This document shows, in pieces, positions 30,353 through 38,283 of a stretch of 64,000 nucleotides of DNA. Where the stretch lies: contig NZ_JAIUZI010000008.1 of assembly GCF_020171285.1 (NCBI RefSeq), forward strand, positions 1 through 64,000, written 5' to 3'. The position numbers and the translations under genes were made by a program. The first letter of the stretch is position 1; every line of letters begins with the position of its first letter. The notes beneath the pieces were generated by a model. It had not been told where the DNA came from. It worked only from the letters and a program-made list of their open reading frames with translations, and made no database searches. This stretch comes from Seohaeicola saemankumensis. GTDB lineage: Bacteria; Pseudomonadota; Alphaproteobacteria; Rhodobacterales; Rhodobacteraceae.

Positions 30353-31399
30353 CTGCGTCTCCTCCTCCTCGAATGTCAGGGCATCCTCGCCCAGCGGCGC
30401 CAGCATGTGGCGCACCGCCACGTCGGGCACCTCGCCGCCGGCGAACTGCCACTGCGGGTTGCGGTCCTTGTCGATGATCTGGGCGCGGATGCCCTCAAGG
30501 AAATCGCCGTGCTCCATCGCGCGCCAGGTAAAGCGGTATTCAAGGTCCAGCGCCGCCCGGATGGTTGGGCCACCGGCGCGCAGGCGGTTCAGGATGTCCA
30601 GCGTGCAGGCCTGCGACAGCGGCGCGCCACGCATCAGCGCTTTGAGCGTATCGGCGCCGAAATCGCTGTCATCGCCCCGCAGGGAAACCCGCAGCGCCTC
30701 CAACGAGGGGGCCGCGAAATGCCGGTCGATGTCGGCCAGCAGCGGCCGCAGCGCGCCCTCGGGGGGCGTTTCGGCGTGGCTCTGCACATGGGAGGCGTCG
30801 CCGCTGGCCTCCAGCATCTCGATCAGGTCGCCCCATTTGGCCCGCGGGATATAGCAATCGGCAAAGCCCGCAAGGATGGCATCGTCCGGCCCCATGCGCG
30901 CGCCTGTCAGACCCAGGTACTCCCCCAGGCGCCCCGGCGCCTTGGCCAGCATCATGGTGCCGCCCACGTCGGGCACCAGCCCGATGCCGCATTCCGGCAT
31001 CGCGATGCGCGAGCCGTCATCCACCACCCGGTGCGAGCCGTGGCAGCCGATGCCGACGCCGCCGCCCATGGTGAACCCCTGCATCAGGCTGATCACCGGC
31101 TTGGGGTATTCCGCGATAAAGGCGTTCAACCGGTACTCGTCGCGCCAGAACCGGCGGCCATAGGCGAAATCGCCCTGCGTGCCGGTGTCATAGAGTTCGG
31201 CGATATCGCCCCCGGAACAGAACGCCTTGTCGCCCGCCGCGTCGATCACCACCAGCGCGACGGCGTCATCCTCGCGCCAGATGCGCAGCGCCGCGTCGAT
31301 GGCCATGCACATGTCATAGGTCATCGCGTTCAGAGCCTGCGGCCGGGTAAAGGTGATCCGGCCGGCGCGGCCCGTGACGCGGATGTCGATATCGCTCAT
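29480..31399 (-). CDS. Fused 3-hydroxyisobutyryl-CoA hydrolase / 3-hydroxyisobutyrate dehydrogenase (valine degradation)
   Basis: One uninterrupted frame of 639 codons. Residues 1-349 are an enoyl-CoA hydratase/isomerase-type 3-hydroxyisobutyryl-CoA hydrolase (CSGGDI at 61-66, GFTMGGGVGIGCHGSHR, MPECGIGLVPDVGG). Residues 350-639 are a 3-hydroxyisobutyrate dehydrogenase, MmsB-like (Rossmann GFIGLGNMGG at 353-362, DAPVSGGVGGA, catalytic Lys in GQAAKICNNM). The two catalyse consecutive steps of valine breakdown. The joint reads DALTFEEEETQ then M350; I checked it codon by codon and found no stop. The GAG run at the joint is also a strong ribosome binding site for ATG 30352, so a separate dehydrogenase may be made too. 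Isobutyryl-CoA dehydrogenase lies 11 bases upstream. Confidence 0.85.
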   Translation of the reverse strand: MSDIDIRVTGRAGRITFTRPQALNAMTYDMCMAIDAALRIWREDDAVALVVIDAAGDKAFCSGGDIAELYDTGTQGDFAYGRRFWRDEYRLNAFIAEYPKPVISLMQGFTMGGGVGIGCHGSHRVVDDGSRIAMPECGIGLVPDVGGTMMLAKAPGRLGEYLGLTGARMGPDDAILAGFADCYIPRAKWGDLIEMLEASGDASHVQSHAETPPEGALRPLLADIDRHFAAPSLEALRVSLRGDDSDFGADTLKALMRGAPLSQACTLDILNRLRAGGPTIRAALDLEYRFTWRAMEHGDFLEGIRAQIIDKDRNPQWQFAGGEVPDVAVRHMLAPLGEDALTFEEEETQMKIGFIGLGNMGGPMAANLANAGHAVTGFDMADVSIEGVTMAGSAAEAATGADVVITMLPNGAILRSVAKDIIPAMTAGAAFVDCSTVDVDSARAVAEEAQAAGLLAVDAPVSGGVGGASAGTLTFMAGGTEAGFAKARPLFDIMGQKAVHCGASGAGQAAKICNNMILGVTMIATCEAFALADKLGLDRQKMFDVVSTSSGYSWTMNAYCPAPGVGPQSPADNDYKPGFAADLMLKDLRLSQQAAASADADTPMGALAQALYAQFVEEEDGKGRDFSAMLPRFEKRGRS

Positions 31400-31410
31400 G
31401 GGGCGGGTCC

Positions 31411-32553
31411 TCAGCGGTTGGCCAGCATGTGGCGCGCGACGATCACGCGCATGATCTCGTTGGTGCCTTCCAGGATCTGGTGAACCCGCAGGTCGCGCAC
31501 CAGTTTCTCGATCCCGTAATCGGCCAGGTAGCCGTAGCCGCCATGCAGCTGCAGGCACTGGTCGACCACTTTCGATCCGGCTTCGGTCACGAATTTCTTG
31601 GCCATGGCGCAGAACTTGGTGGCATCCGGCGCACCCTGGTCCAGCTTCCAGGCGGCCTGCCGCAGGAAGGTGCGCGCCGCCTGCAGCTCGATCTCCATAT
31701 CCGCCAGCCGGAACTGCAACCCCTGGAACTGGTCGATGCTCTGGCCAAAGGCCTTGCGCTCGCCCATGTACTGAAGGGTCATGTTCAGCGCCGTCTGCGC
31801 CGCGCCCAGCGAGCAGGCGGAAATGTTCAGCCTTCCGCCGTCCAGCCCCATCATCGCGTATTTGAACCCGTCGCCCTCGGTGCCGACCAGGTTGCCGGCG
31901 GGCACCTTGCAGTCGTCGAACTGCACCTGAGCGGTGGGCTGGCTCTTCCAGCCCATCTTGTCCTCGAGCCCGCCAAAGCTCAGCCCCGGTGTGCCGTCCT
32001 CGACATAGAGCGTCGAGATCCCCTTGGGCCCCTCGGCGCCGGTGCGCACCATGACCACATAGGCATCCGAATAACCACCGCCCGAGATAAACGCCTTGGA
32101 CCCGTTCAGCACGTAACCTTCGTTGTCCCGCGCGGCGCGGGTCTTGAGCGCGGCGGCGTCCGAGCCCGAGCCGGGCTCGGTCAGGCAATAGCTCAGGACG
32201 GTGTTCAGGCTCAGAACCTGGGGCATGATCCGCGCCTTGAGCTCATCACTGCCGAAACTGTCGAGCATCTTGGCGCACATGTTGTGGATCGACAGAAAGG
32301 CCGCGACCGACGGGCAGGCCATGCTCAGCGCCTCGAACACCAGTGTGGCGTCCAGACGGGTCAGGCCCGCGCCGCCGGAGTCCTCGGACACGTAAAGCCC
32401 GCCGAACCCCAGTTCGCCCACCTGCGGCCACAGCTCCTTGGGGATCGTGCCCTCGGCCTCCCACTGCCTTGCAAAGGGGGCGATCTTTTCCTGGCCGAAA
32501 TCACGGGCCATGTCGAAAATGGCACTCTGTTCCTCTGTCAGCGCAAAATCCAC
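31411..32553 (-). CDS. Isobutyryl-CoA dehydrogenase (acyl-CoA dehydrogenase family)
   Basis: A 380-residue FAD-dependent acyl-CoA dehydrogenase. The family signatures CLTEPGSGSDAAALKTRA and QLHGGYGYLADYGIEKLVRDLRVHQILEGTNEIMR are present, with the ILEGTNEI segment near the C-terminus. Substrate assignment to isobutyryl-CoA rests on context: it directly precedes the 3-hydroxyisobutyryl-CoA hydrolase and 3-hydroxyisobutyrate dehydrogenase frame on the same strand with 11 bases between. A palindrome just upstream of the start suggests pathway-specific control. Confidence 0.9.
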   Translation of the reverse strand: MDFALTEEQSAIFDMARDFGQEKIAPFARQWEAEGTIPKELWPQVGELGFGGLYVSEDSGGAGLTRLDATLVFEALSMACPSVAAFLSIHNMCAKMLDSFGSDELKARIMPQVLSLNTVLSYCLTEPGSGSDAAALKTRAARDNEGYVLNGSKAFISGGGYSDAYVVMVRTGAEGPKGISTLYVEDGTPGLSFGGLEDKMGWKSQPTAQVQFDDCKVPAGNLVGTEGDGFKYAMMGLDGGRLNISACSLGAAQTALNMTLQYMGERKAFGQSIDQFQGLQFRLADMEIELQAARTFLRQAAWKLDQGAPDATKFCAMAKKFVTEAGSKVVDQCLQLHGGYGYLADYGIEKLVRDLRVHQILEGTNEIMRVIVARHMLANR

Positions 32554-32581
32554 GGCAGGCTCCCCCCTGATGTGCGGTTAA

Positions 32582-32597
32582 TTGAACAGTTGTTAAA
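32582..32597. promoter_or_regulatory. Palindromic operator candidate of the valine-degradation operon
   Basis: TTGAACA-GT-TGTTAAA is an inverted repeat with one mismatch in 7-base arms, 29 bases before the isobutyryl-CoA dehydrogenase start. Its position over the presumed promoter or leader and its A/T richness suggest a TetR-type operator. The regulator is unknown. Confidence 0.45.
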
Positions 32598-32678
32598 TTG
32601 GTACCCTTGCAGGATCGCCCGTTCAAGTCGCAATACCGCAAATCCGTTCTGCACAAATGCCCGCCCCCCGCGCGACAC

Positions 32679-32723
32679 AAAATTCTTTCAAAGAATTTTT
32701 CCGGAAAATTCCAAATTTTCCGG
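32679..32723. repeat. Two adjacent A/T-rich perfect palindromes
   Basis: First: AAAATTCTTT / AAAGAATTTT around a single C (32679-32699). Second: CCGGAAAATT / AATTTTCCGG around CCA (32701-32723). Both have 10-base arms and no mismatches, and they are separated by one base. They end 7 bases from the stop of the YbdK-like gene. They may terminate that gene on the minus strand, but no long T-run follows; a protein-binding site is the alternative. Confidence 0.6.
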
Positions 32724-32730
32724 GCACCCT

Positions 32731-33846
32731 TCACAGGTCGGCGTGAAACTCCTCGATCAGGTGGCGCACCACGGCGCGGCCGGCGTCTTCGCCCCGCGCA
32801 TGCGCCTCGGCGTGGACGCGGCGTTGCCGGGTGGCGCTGGTGCCGGCCTCGGCGATCCGGCGCAGCAGGGCGATCTCTTCCATCGTTCCCAGCGCCTCGG
32901 CATCTTCGGCCAGCATCCCCATCAGCTCGTCCATCAGCTGTGTCATCGGCTTGATCGCCCGGTCGCCGAAATCGATCAACCCCTCGCCGACGCCGTATCT
33001 TTGCGCCCGCCAGCGGTTCTCGGCAATCAGGAACCGGTCGTATTGCCGCCAGCGCAGGTTGCGCGCCCTCAGCCGCAGCAGCATCCGGGTGATCGCCTGC
33101 GTCATCGCCGCCAGCGCCAGCGTATGCTCCAGCCGGGGCGACACATCCATGATCCGCGTCTCCAGCGTCGGGAACCGGTGCGACGGGCGCAGGTCCCACC
33201 AAATCTTGGTGCTGTCCTCGATCACCCCCAGGTCGATCAGCGCGCCGGCGGTGCGTTCGTATTCGTCCCAGCTGTTGAAGGTCGGCGGCAGCCCTGTGCG
33301 CGGCAGGTTGTCAAAGATCGTCAGCCGGTACGAGGCCAGCCGCGTATCCTCGCCGTTCCAGAAGGGCGACGACGTGGACAGCGCCAGCAGGTGTGGCAGA
33401 AAGTAACACAGCTGCGGCATCAGGTCGGTGCGCAGCGCGTTGTCCTCGATGCCCACATGCACATGCATGCCACAGATCAGCATCCGCCGCGCCACCCCGC
33501 CCAGGGCGTGATGCAGGCTGTCATAGCGGTCCTTGCGGGTGTGATGCTGGTCCTTCCAGTTGGCAAAGGGGTGGCAGCTGACGGCAATCGGCGCGAGGTT
33601 ATGTTCGGCGGCGCGCTCCGACACACAGGCCCGCAGCCGTTTCAGATCCTCGCGGGCGTCCTCGATGGTGGCGCAAACGCGGGTGCCGACCTCGATCTGG
33701 CACTGCAGGAACTCGGGGCTGACCTGGCCCTGCATGTCCGCCTGGCAGGCCTCCATCAGCGCCTCGGGCGCCACCGCCAGATCCAGCGTGTCGCGGTCGA
33801 CCAGCAGGTATTCCTCTTCGATCCCCAGCGTGAAGTCCTGCTGCAT
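32731..33846 (-). CDS. Carboxylate-amine ligase, YbdK/GCS2 type
   Basis: A 371-residue member of the glutamate-cysteine ligase type 2 family. The start [13 protein letters not shown] carries the metal-binding glutamates, and [15 protein letters not shown] and MHVHVGI are further signatures. Family members ligate glutamate to an amine with ATP, but YbdK homologs often have weak glutamate-cysteine ligase activity, so the true substrate is open. I start at MQQDFTLG (33846). It is divergent from a methyltransferase gene with 145 bases between. Confidence 0.88.
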   Translation of the reverse strand: MQQDFTLGIEEEYLLVDRDTLDLAVAPEALMEACQADMQGQVSPEFLQCQIEVGTRVCATIEDAREDLKRLRACVSERAAEHNLAPIAVSCHPFANWKDQHHTRKDRYDSLHHALGGVARRMLICGMHVHVGIEDNALRTDLMPQLCYFLPHLLALSTSSPFWNGEDTRLASYRLTIFDNLPRTGLPPTFNSWDEYERTAGALIDLGVIEDSTKIWWDLRPSHRFPTLETRIMDVSPRLEHTLALAAMTQAITRMLLRLRARNLRWRQYDRFLIAENRWRAQRYGVGEGLIDFGDRAIKPMTQLMDELMGMLAEDAEALGTMEEIALLRRIAEAGTSATRQRRVHAEAHARGEDAGRAVVRHLIEEFHADL

Positions 33847-33991
33847 GTCCCGGCCTCCCGTCCTGCCGCCCCAGTTCCCGTTGTCCCAGTGAATGCCGCC
33901 CACGCCGTTTTGCCAAGGAAAAAGCGCAGGTTGCGGCCTCGCGTCCCGCGCGCTAAGCACGCGCCAACCGCGAAACCATGGGGCAGGGCGC

Positions 33992-34786
33992 ATGAAACCC
34001 AGCAAAGACGACGAGCTGCGCGCCGAACGAGTGCGCAAGGAAGCCTTCGAGGCGCGCGGCGGGCTTGAGCGCCCGGCCTATGCGCTGTCGCCGGGCATGG
34101 ACGGGTTCGATATCGCGCCGATGGCCGCCGCCCACGACCGCTTCGCCGACGGGCTCGACGCGCTGCACGACCCGACCCGCAACGCCACCGGCTTTCGCGA
34201 TGGCAACGGCTATTTCGACACGCCGGACGCCGATGCGCTCTACCTGATGATCCGCCGGTTCGCGCCATCCCGCGTGATCGAGGTCGGCTGCGGCAACTCC
34301 ACCCGGATCACCCGCGCCGCCATCACCGACGGCGGTTTCGACTGTACGCTGACCGCCATCGACCCCTATCCGCGCGCCGATATCGCCGGCCTGCCGGACC
34401 GTTTCGAACAGACCGGGCTCGAGGACGCCGATCCGGCCCTCTTTGATCAGCTGGGGCAGGGCGACGTGCTGTTCATCGACTCCAGCCACCTCGTGCGGAT
34501 CGGCAATGATGTCGCGCATCTGTTCTGCCGCATCATCCCGGCGCTGGCGCCGGGGGTTGTGATCCATGTGCACGATGTCTTTTTGCCCTACGAATACCCC
34601 AACCGGTTCTTTTACGACTGCCCGTCGTGGGGCGAGCAATACGTGCTGCACGCCATGCTGCAGGGCGGCGGATACGAGATGCTGTGGCCCGGCTACCTGC
34701 TGCAACGGGACCGCGCGGATGCCGTCGCCGCGCTGCCGTTCCTCGGGCAGGGGCGGGCACAGAGCCTGTGGATCCGCAAACGCTGA
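33992..34786 (+). CDS. Class I SAM-dependent methyltransferase
   Basis: A 264-residue methyltransferase of the Methyltransf_24 type. SAM-binding motif I is [16 protein letters not shown], the acidic motif II is LTAIDPYP, and [17 protein letters not shown] plus [14 protein letters not shown] follow. The acceptor is unknown. I use the ATG at 33992, where clear homology begins, rather than 33893. Confidence 0.85.
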   Translation: MKPSKDDELRAERVRKEAFEARGGLERPAYALSPGMDGFDIAPMAAAHDRFADGLDALHDPTRNATGFRDGNGYFDTPDADALYLMIRRFAPSRVIEVGCGNSTRITRAAITDGGFDCTLTAIDPYPRADIAGLPDRFEQTGLEDADPALFDQLGQGDVLFIDSSHLVRIGNDVAHLFCRIIPALAPGVVIHVHDVFLPYEYPNRFFYDCPSWGEQYVLHAMLQGGGYEMLWPGYLLQRDRADAVAALPFLGQGRAQSLWIRKR

Positions 34787-34944
34787 GTCCGCCGCGCAAC
34801 AGCCGCGCGCCGGTTGCGGCGGCCACACTGGACGCCGCGCCGCGCCGCGTGCCAACCTGCCCGTGACCGGTGCCCGACACCGGACAGGCAACGACCCGGC
34901 ACAGACCAGACACCAAAGGCCGGGTACCAAGAGGCAGAGCAGTG

Positions 34945-35415
34945 ATGAAACGGGCCACCAGATCCGCCTGCGCGGCGCTGATCGCGGCATCCCTCGCGGG
35001 GCCGGCCACCGCCGGACCGGACCGGCTGTCCTTCCTGATCGGATCGGAACATATCGGCGCGACCCGCCCGTTCGAAGAGATCAACCCGGGCGTCTTCGTG
35101 ACCTGGACCAATCTTTTGTGGCGCGGCAATCTCGACCTCACGGCGGGGGCCTTCCGCAACAGCTACGGCGACGGATCGCTCGCGGTCACCACCGCCTATC
35201 CCTTTGTGCGCACCGAAAACTGGGGGCTCGAAGTGTTTGGCGGGCTGGCCTGGTATCCCGGCAACGGCAACCAGTTCAGCCATTCCGCCGGCGATGTCGT
35301 GCCGCTGGCCGGGCTGCAGGCGCGCTATCGCAACGTCTTTGTTCAGGCGATCCCGTCGGGGGGCAACAGCGTCGACGCGGTGATGAGCTTTGGGCTGACC
35401 TTCGCGCTGGACTGA
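34945..35415 (+). CDS. Exported beta-rich protein of unknown function
   Basis: A 156-residue protein with a Sec signal peptide (MKRATRSACAALIAASLAGPATA, cleavage before GPDRL). The mature part has alternating strands with aromatic residues (FVTWTNLLWRGNLDLTAGAF, WGLEVFGGLAWYP) and ends in a strand VMSFGLTFALD, suggesting a small outer-membrane or periplasmic beta-barrel. No catalytic motif is visible. It follows the methyltransferase gene by 158 bases on the same strand. Confidence 0.72.
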   Translation: MKRATRSACAALIAASLAGPATAGPDRLSFLIGSEHIGATRPFEEINPGVFVTWTNLLWRGNLDLTAGAFRNSYGDGSLAVTTAYPFVRTENWGLEVFGGLAWYPGNGNQFSHSAGDVVPLAGLQARYRNVFVQAIPSGGNSVDAVMSFGLTFALD

Positions 35416-35431
35416 CCAGCGGCGGTTCCGG

Positions 35432-36031
35432 TTACAGCAGCCGCACCTGCGTGCCGATCTTGACCATCGGGTACAGCTCTTCGACATGCTGGTTATAAAG
35501 CCCGATACAGCCCGACGACGACTGCCGCCCGATCTTGCGGGTGTCGTGGGTGCCATGCACAAGGTAGGCGGGCCAATCGAGATACATCGCGCGGGTGCCC
35601 AGCGGGTTGCCGGGGCCACCCTCCATGAACTGCGGCAGGCTCGGATCGCGTTCGCGCATCGACGCCGTCGGCGTCCAGCGCGGGTTCTCCGCCTTGCGCA
35701 CCACCTCGGTATAGCCGCGCTTGGTCAGTTCCTCGGTCATCGGCACAGACGAGGGGTACAGCCGGTAGGTCACGTCGTCGGGACCCCAGTAATGCACCGC
35801 CCGGCTGGTGATATCGGCCAACAGACAGCCATCGCCCAGCCGCTCGAAATGATCCTGCCATCGCTGCTGGCTGAAGGACGAGATGTTGCGGCGCACCGGG
35901 ATCTGGGTCTCGATGGTCTCTTCCTCGGTGGGAAAGGCATCGGTCGATTGCGCACGCAGCAGCGTCGGGGTGGCCAGCGTGGCGGCCGCACCAATCAGCG
36001 CGCGGCGGCGGGTCATGCGGGATAGGGACAT
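35432..36031 (-). CDS. L,D-transpeptidase (YkuD), Tat-type signal
   Basis: A 199-residue L,D-transpeptidase. The N-terminus TRRRALIGAAATLATPTLLRA is a twin-arginine-like signal. The YkuD domain has LVHGTHD (H159) and SSSGCIGLYN with catalytic C175. The Arg that usually follows GCI is Gly here, a variant seen in some lineages. It should form 3-3 cross-links or attach proteins to peptidoglycan in the periplasm. A second start, M6, lies directly before the twin arginines. Confidence 0.9.
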   Translation of the reverse strand: MSLSRMTRRRALIGAAATLATPTLLRAQSTDAFPTEEETIETQIPVRRNISSFSQQRWQDHFERLGDGCLLADITSRAVHYWGPDDVTYRLYPSSVPMTEELTKRGYTEVVRKAENPRWTPTASMRERDPSLPQFMEGGPGNPLGTRAMYLDWPAYLVHGTHDTRKIGRQSSSGCIGLYNQHVEELYPMVKIGTQVRLL

Positions 36032-36154
36032 GTCTCGGACCTCGGTCGGAATTCTGCTGGGCTCGGGTGATACCGCGATTTGACGCCCGGTTCCAGATGG
36101 CAACCGCCCCTGCGCCCCCGGTCTCACGCAATTGTCAGGCGCGGTGGGCAGCGA

Positions 36155-36574
36155 TCAGGCGGTTTGCGCCAGCATTTCGGCGAAACTATGCTCACGCTGG
36201 CCCAGGATCTCTAGCGCACCCGCCTCGGTCTGCTGAATCACCGGCACCACCGACCGGATCGGTTCCCACGATCGCAGGATCATCCGCGCCATCCCATAGC
36301 TCAGCTCGTTCGGGGCATAATAGACCAGCAGCGTCTGCGCGCCGCCCTCGACATAGGTGTCGGCCTTGGCCGCCTGCAGCGCCATGAGCTTGGCATAGTC
36401 CTTTTCCATCCCGGTGATCTGCTCCAGATCGACCAGCTGTTTCTGGCCCGGTTTCCGGTCCGGGTGCTGCGCATATTCGGCAAAGGCGGCAAAGCTGTCG
36501 TCCAGCTTGGCAAAGCCCTCGTAACGGACATAGACCAACCCGCGATTGGGCAGGATGCGAAAGGATACGGGCAT
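36155..36574 (-). CDS. Conserved hypothetical protein, STAS-like
   Basis: A 139-residue soluble protein starting PVSFRILPNRGLVYVRYEGFAKLDDSFAAFAEY, with QLVDLEQITGMEKDY in the middle. The pattern of an initial strand reporting on 'the role of a domain in one protein' resembles SpoIIAA/STAS-like folds, but I cannot confirm it. No signal peptide or catalytic motif. The start is 22 residues into a longer frame that would overlap the mmsA terminator. Confidence 0.7.
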   Translation of the reverse strand: MPVSFRILPNRGLVYVRYEGFAKLDDSFAAFAEYAQHPDRKPGQKQLVDLEQITGMEKDYAKLMALQAAKADTYVEGGAQTLLVYYAPNELSYGMARMILRSWEPIRSVVPVIQQTEAGALEILGQREHSFAEMLAQTA

Positions 36575-36600
36575 CGGAAACCGCTCCGGAAAACATAAAA

Positions 36601-36626
36601 GAGCCCGGCGCGGGGACGCCGGACTC
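36601..36626 (-). terminator. Rho-independent terminator of mmsA
   Basis: On the minus strand a stem GAG-CCGGCG / CGCCGG-CTC with one internal mismatch is followed by TTTTATGTTTT. It lies 27 bases past the mmsA stop and before the next minus-strand gene. Confidence 0.78.
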
Positions 36627-36652
36627 TCAGTAAACATGTATGTATGCGAATA

Positions 36653-38152
36653 TCAATCCATAGGTTTGAAGTTGAATTCGCCGCCCTCACGAATGCCCGA
36701 CGGCCAGCGCGAGGTGATCGTCTTGGTCCGCGTGTAGAACTTGAACGCGTCCGGCCCGTGCTGGTTCAGATCGCCGAATGCCGATTTCTTCCAGCCGCCA
36801 AAGGTGTGATAGGCCAGCGGCACCGGGATCGGCACGTTGATGCCCACCATGCCGATGTTGATCCGGTTAGCGAAATCGCGCGCGGTGTCGCCGTCGCGGG
36901 TAAAGATCGCGGTGCCGTTGCCGTATTCATGATCCATCGCCAGCTTCAGCGCCTCTTCGTAGTTCTGCGCGCGCACCGTCGACAGGACCGGGCCAAAGAT
37001 CTCCTGCGTGTAGATGTCCATGTCCGGGGTCACCTTGTCGAACAGATGCGGCCCGACAAAGAACCCGTCCTCATAGCCCTGCAAGCTGAAATCGCGGCCA
37101 TCGACGACCAGTTCCGCGCCCTGATCGACACCCGCCTGCACAAGACCCAGGATCTTCTCCTTGGCCGCCGCCGTCACCACCGGGCCATAGTCCACGTCAT
37201 CACCGGCGGTATAGGGGCCGACCTTCAGCTTTTCGATGCGCGGCACCAGCTTTTCGATCAGCGCGTCTGCGGTGGCATCCCCCACCGGCACCGCGACCGA
37301 GATCGCCATGCACCGTTCGCCCGCCGCGCCGTAACCCGCGCCGATCAGCGCATCGGCGGCCTGATCCAGATCCGCGTCCGGCATCACGATCATGTGGTTC
37401 TTGGCGCCGCCAAAGCATTGCACCCGTTTGCCGTTGGCACAGCCGGTACCATAGATGTATTCGGCAATCGGGGTCGAGCCGACAAAGCCCACCGACTGGA
37501 TCGTCGGGTGATGCAGGATCGCGTCCACCGCTTCCTTGTCGCCGTTGACCACCTGCAGGATGCCCTTGGGCAGCCCGGCCTCTTCCATCAGTTCGGCCAG
37601 CATCAGCGGCACGGACGGATCCCGTTCCGACGGCTTCAGGATAAAGGCGTTGCCGCAGGCGATGGCGGGCGCGAACATCCACATCGGGATCATGGCGGGA
37701 AAGTTGAACGGGGTGATGCCGGCGGTGACCCCCAGCGCCTGGCGCATCGAATACATGTCGATGCCCGGCCCGGCGCTGTCGGTGAATTCCCCCTTCAGCA
37801 TCTGCGGCGCGCCGATGCAGTATTCCACCACTTCCAGCCCGCGCTGCACGTCACCGGCGGCATCGGGCAACGTCTTGCCATGCTCGCGGCTCAGCGCCTC
37901 GGCCAGCTTGTCCATGTCGCGGTTCAGCAGATCGACGAATTTCATCAGAACCCGCGCGCGGCGCTGCGGGTTGGTGGCGGCCCAGCCCGGCTGGGCGTCG
38001 GCGGCGATATCGACGGCAAAGGCCATCTCCTCGGCATTGGCCAGCGGCACCTTGGCCTGCACTTCGCCGGTTGCGGGGTTGTACACATCGGCAAAGCGGC
38101 CGGACTGGCCTTTGACATGGGTGCCATTGATGTAATGGGTCAGCTCTTGCAT
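36653..38152 (-). CDS. mmsA: Methylmalonate-semialdehyde dehydrogenase (CoA-acylating)
   Basis: A 499-residue aldehyde dehydrogenase that converts methylmalonate semialdehyde to propionyl-CoA, the last step of valine degradation. It has GVTAGITPFNFPAMIPMWM, the NAD-site FGGAKNHMIVMPDAD typical of MmsA, and catalytic C281 in GERCMAISVAV. The start has a GGAGGAG site; I reject the extension to 38293. It is about 4 kb from the other valine genes and divergent from a LysR gene, which is a likely regulator. Confidence 0.95.
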   Translation of the reverse strand: MQELTHYINGTHVKGQSGRFADVYNPATGEVQAKVPLANAEEMAFAVDIAADAQPGWAATNPQRRARVLMKFVDLLNRDMDKLAEALSREHGKTLPDAAGDVQRGLEVVEYCIGAPQMLKGEFTDSAGPGIDMYSMRQALGVTAGITPFNFPAMIPMWMFAPAIACGNAFILKPSERDPSVPLMLAELMEEAGLPKGILQVVNGDKEAVDAILHHPTIQSVGFVGSTPIAEYIYGTGCANGKRVQCFGGAKNHMIVMPDADLDQAADALIGAGYGAAGERCMAISVAVPVGDATADALIEKLVPRIEKLKVGPYTAGDDVDYGPVVTAAAKEKILGLVQAGVDQGAELVVDGRDFSLQGYEDGFFVGPHLFDKVTPDMDIYTQEIFGPVLSTVRAQNYEEALKLAMDHEYGNGTAIFTRDGDTARDFANRINIGMVGINVPIPVPLAYHTFGGWKKSAFGDLNQHGPDAFKFYTRTKTITSRWPSGIREGGEFNFKPMD

Positions 38153-38187
38153 CGGATCACTCCTCCAGAAAACTTTGGCGGCAGGAT

Positions 38188-38240
38188 AGGCTTGCAATAA
38201 TTCCCTGAACAGGGGCAAGATTTCAAAAAGGCTTTGCAAT
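38188..38240. promoter_or_regulatory. mmsA/lysR intergenic operator region
   Basis: Between the divergent genes a near-direct repeat occurs: AGGCTTGCAAT (38188-38198) and AGGCTTTGCAAT (38229-38240). The palindrome CCCTG-AA-CAGGG (38203-38214) lies between the copies. Such repeats in a LysR/target divergent promoter are typical activator and operator sites. Binding by the adjacent LysR protein is inference. Confidence 0.5.
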
Positions 38241-38283
38241 TTCACAAGGGGCAGCCGCGCGGCCTCAAATTGGGGGTAGAGAC

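Noticed and set aside
31400..32188. Upstream extension of the fused valine-pathway frame
   Set aside because: It overlaps the isobutyryl-CoA dehydrogenase gene in another frame and has no homology. The real start MSDIDIRV at 31399 begins the hydrolase domain.
29330..34068. Long plus-strand frames of 717 and 879 codons opposite the valine genes
   Set aside because: Arg/His/Gln/Gly-rich mirror translations of real genes in GC-rich DNA, without ribosome binding sites or recognisable domains.
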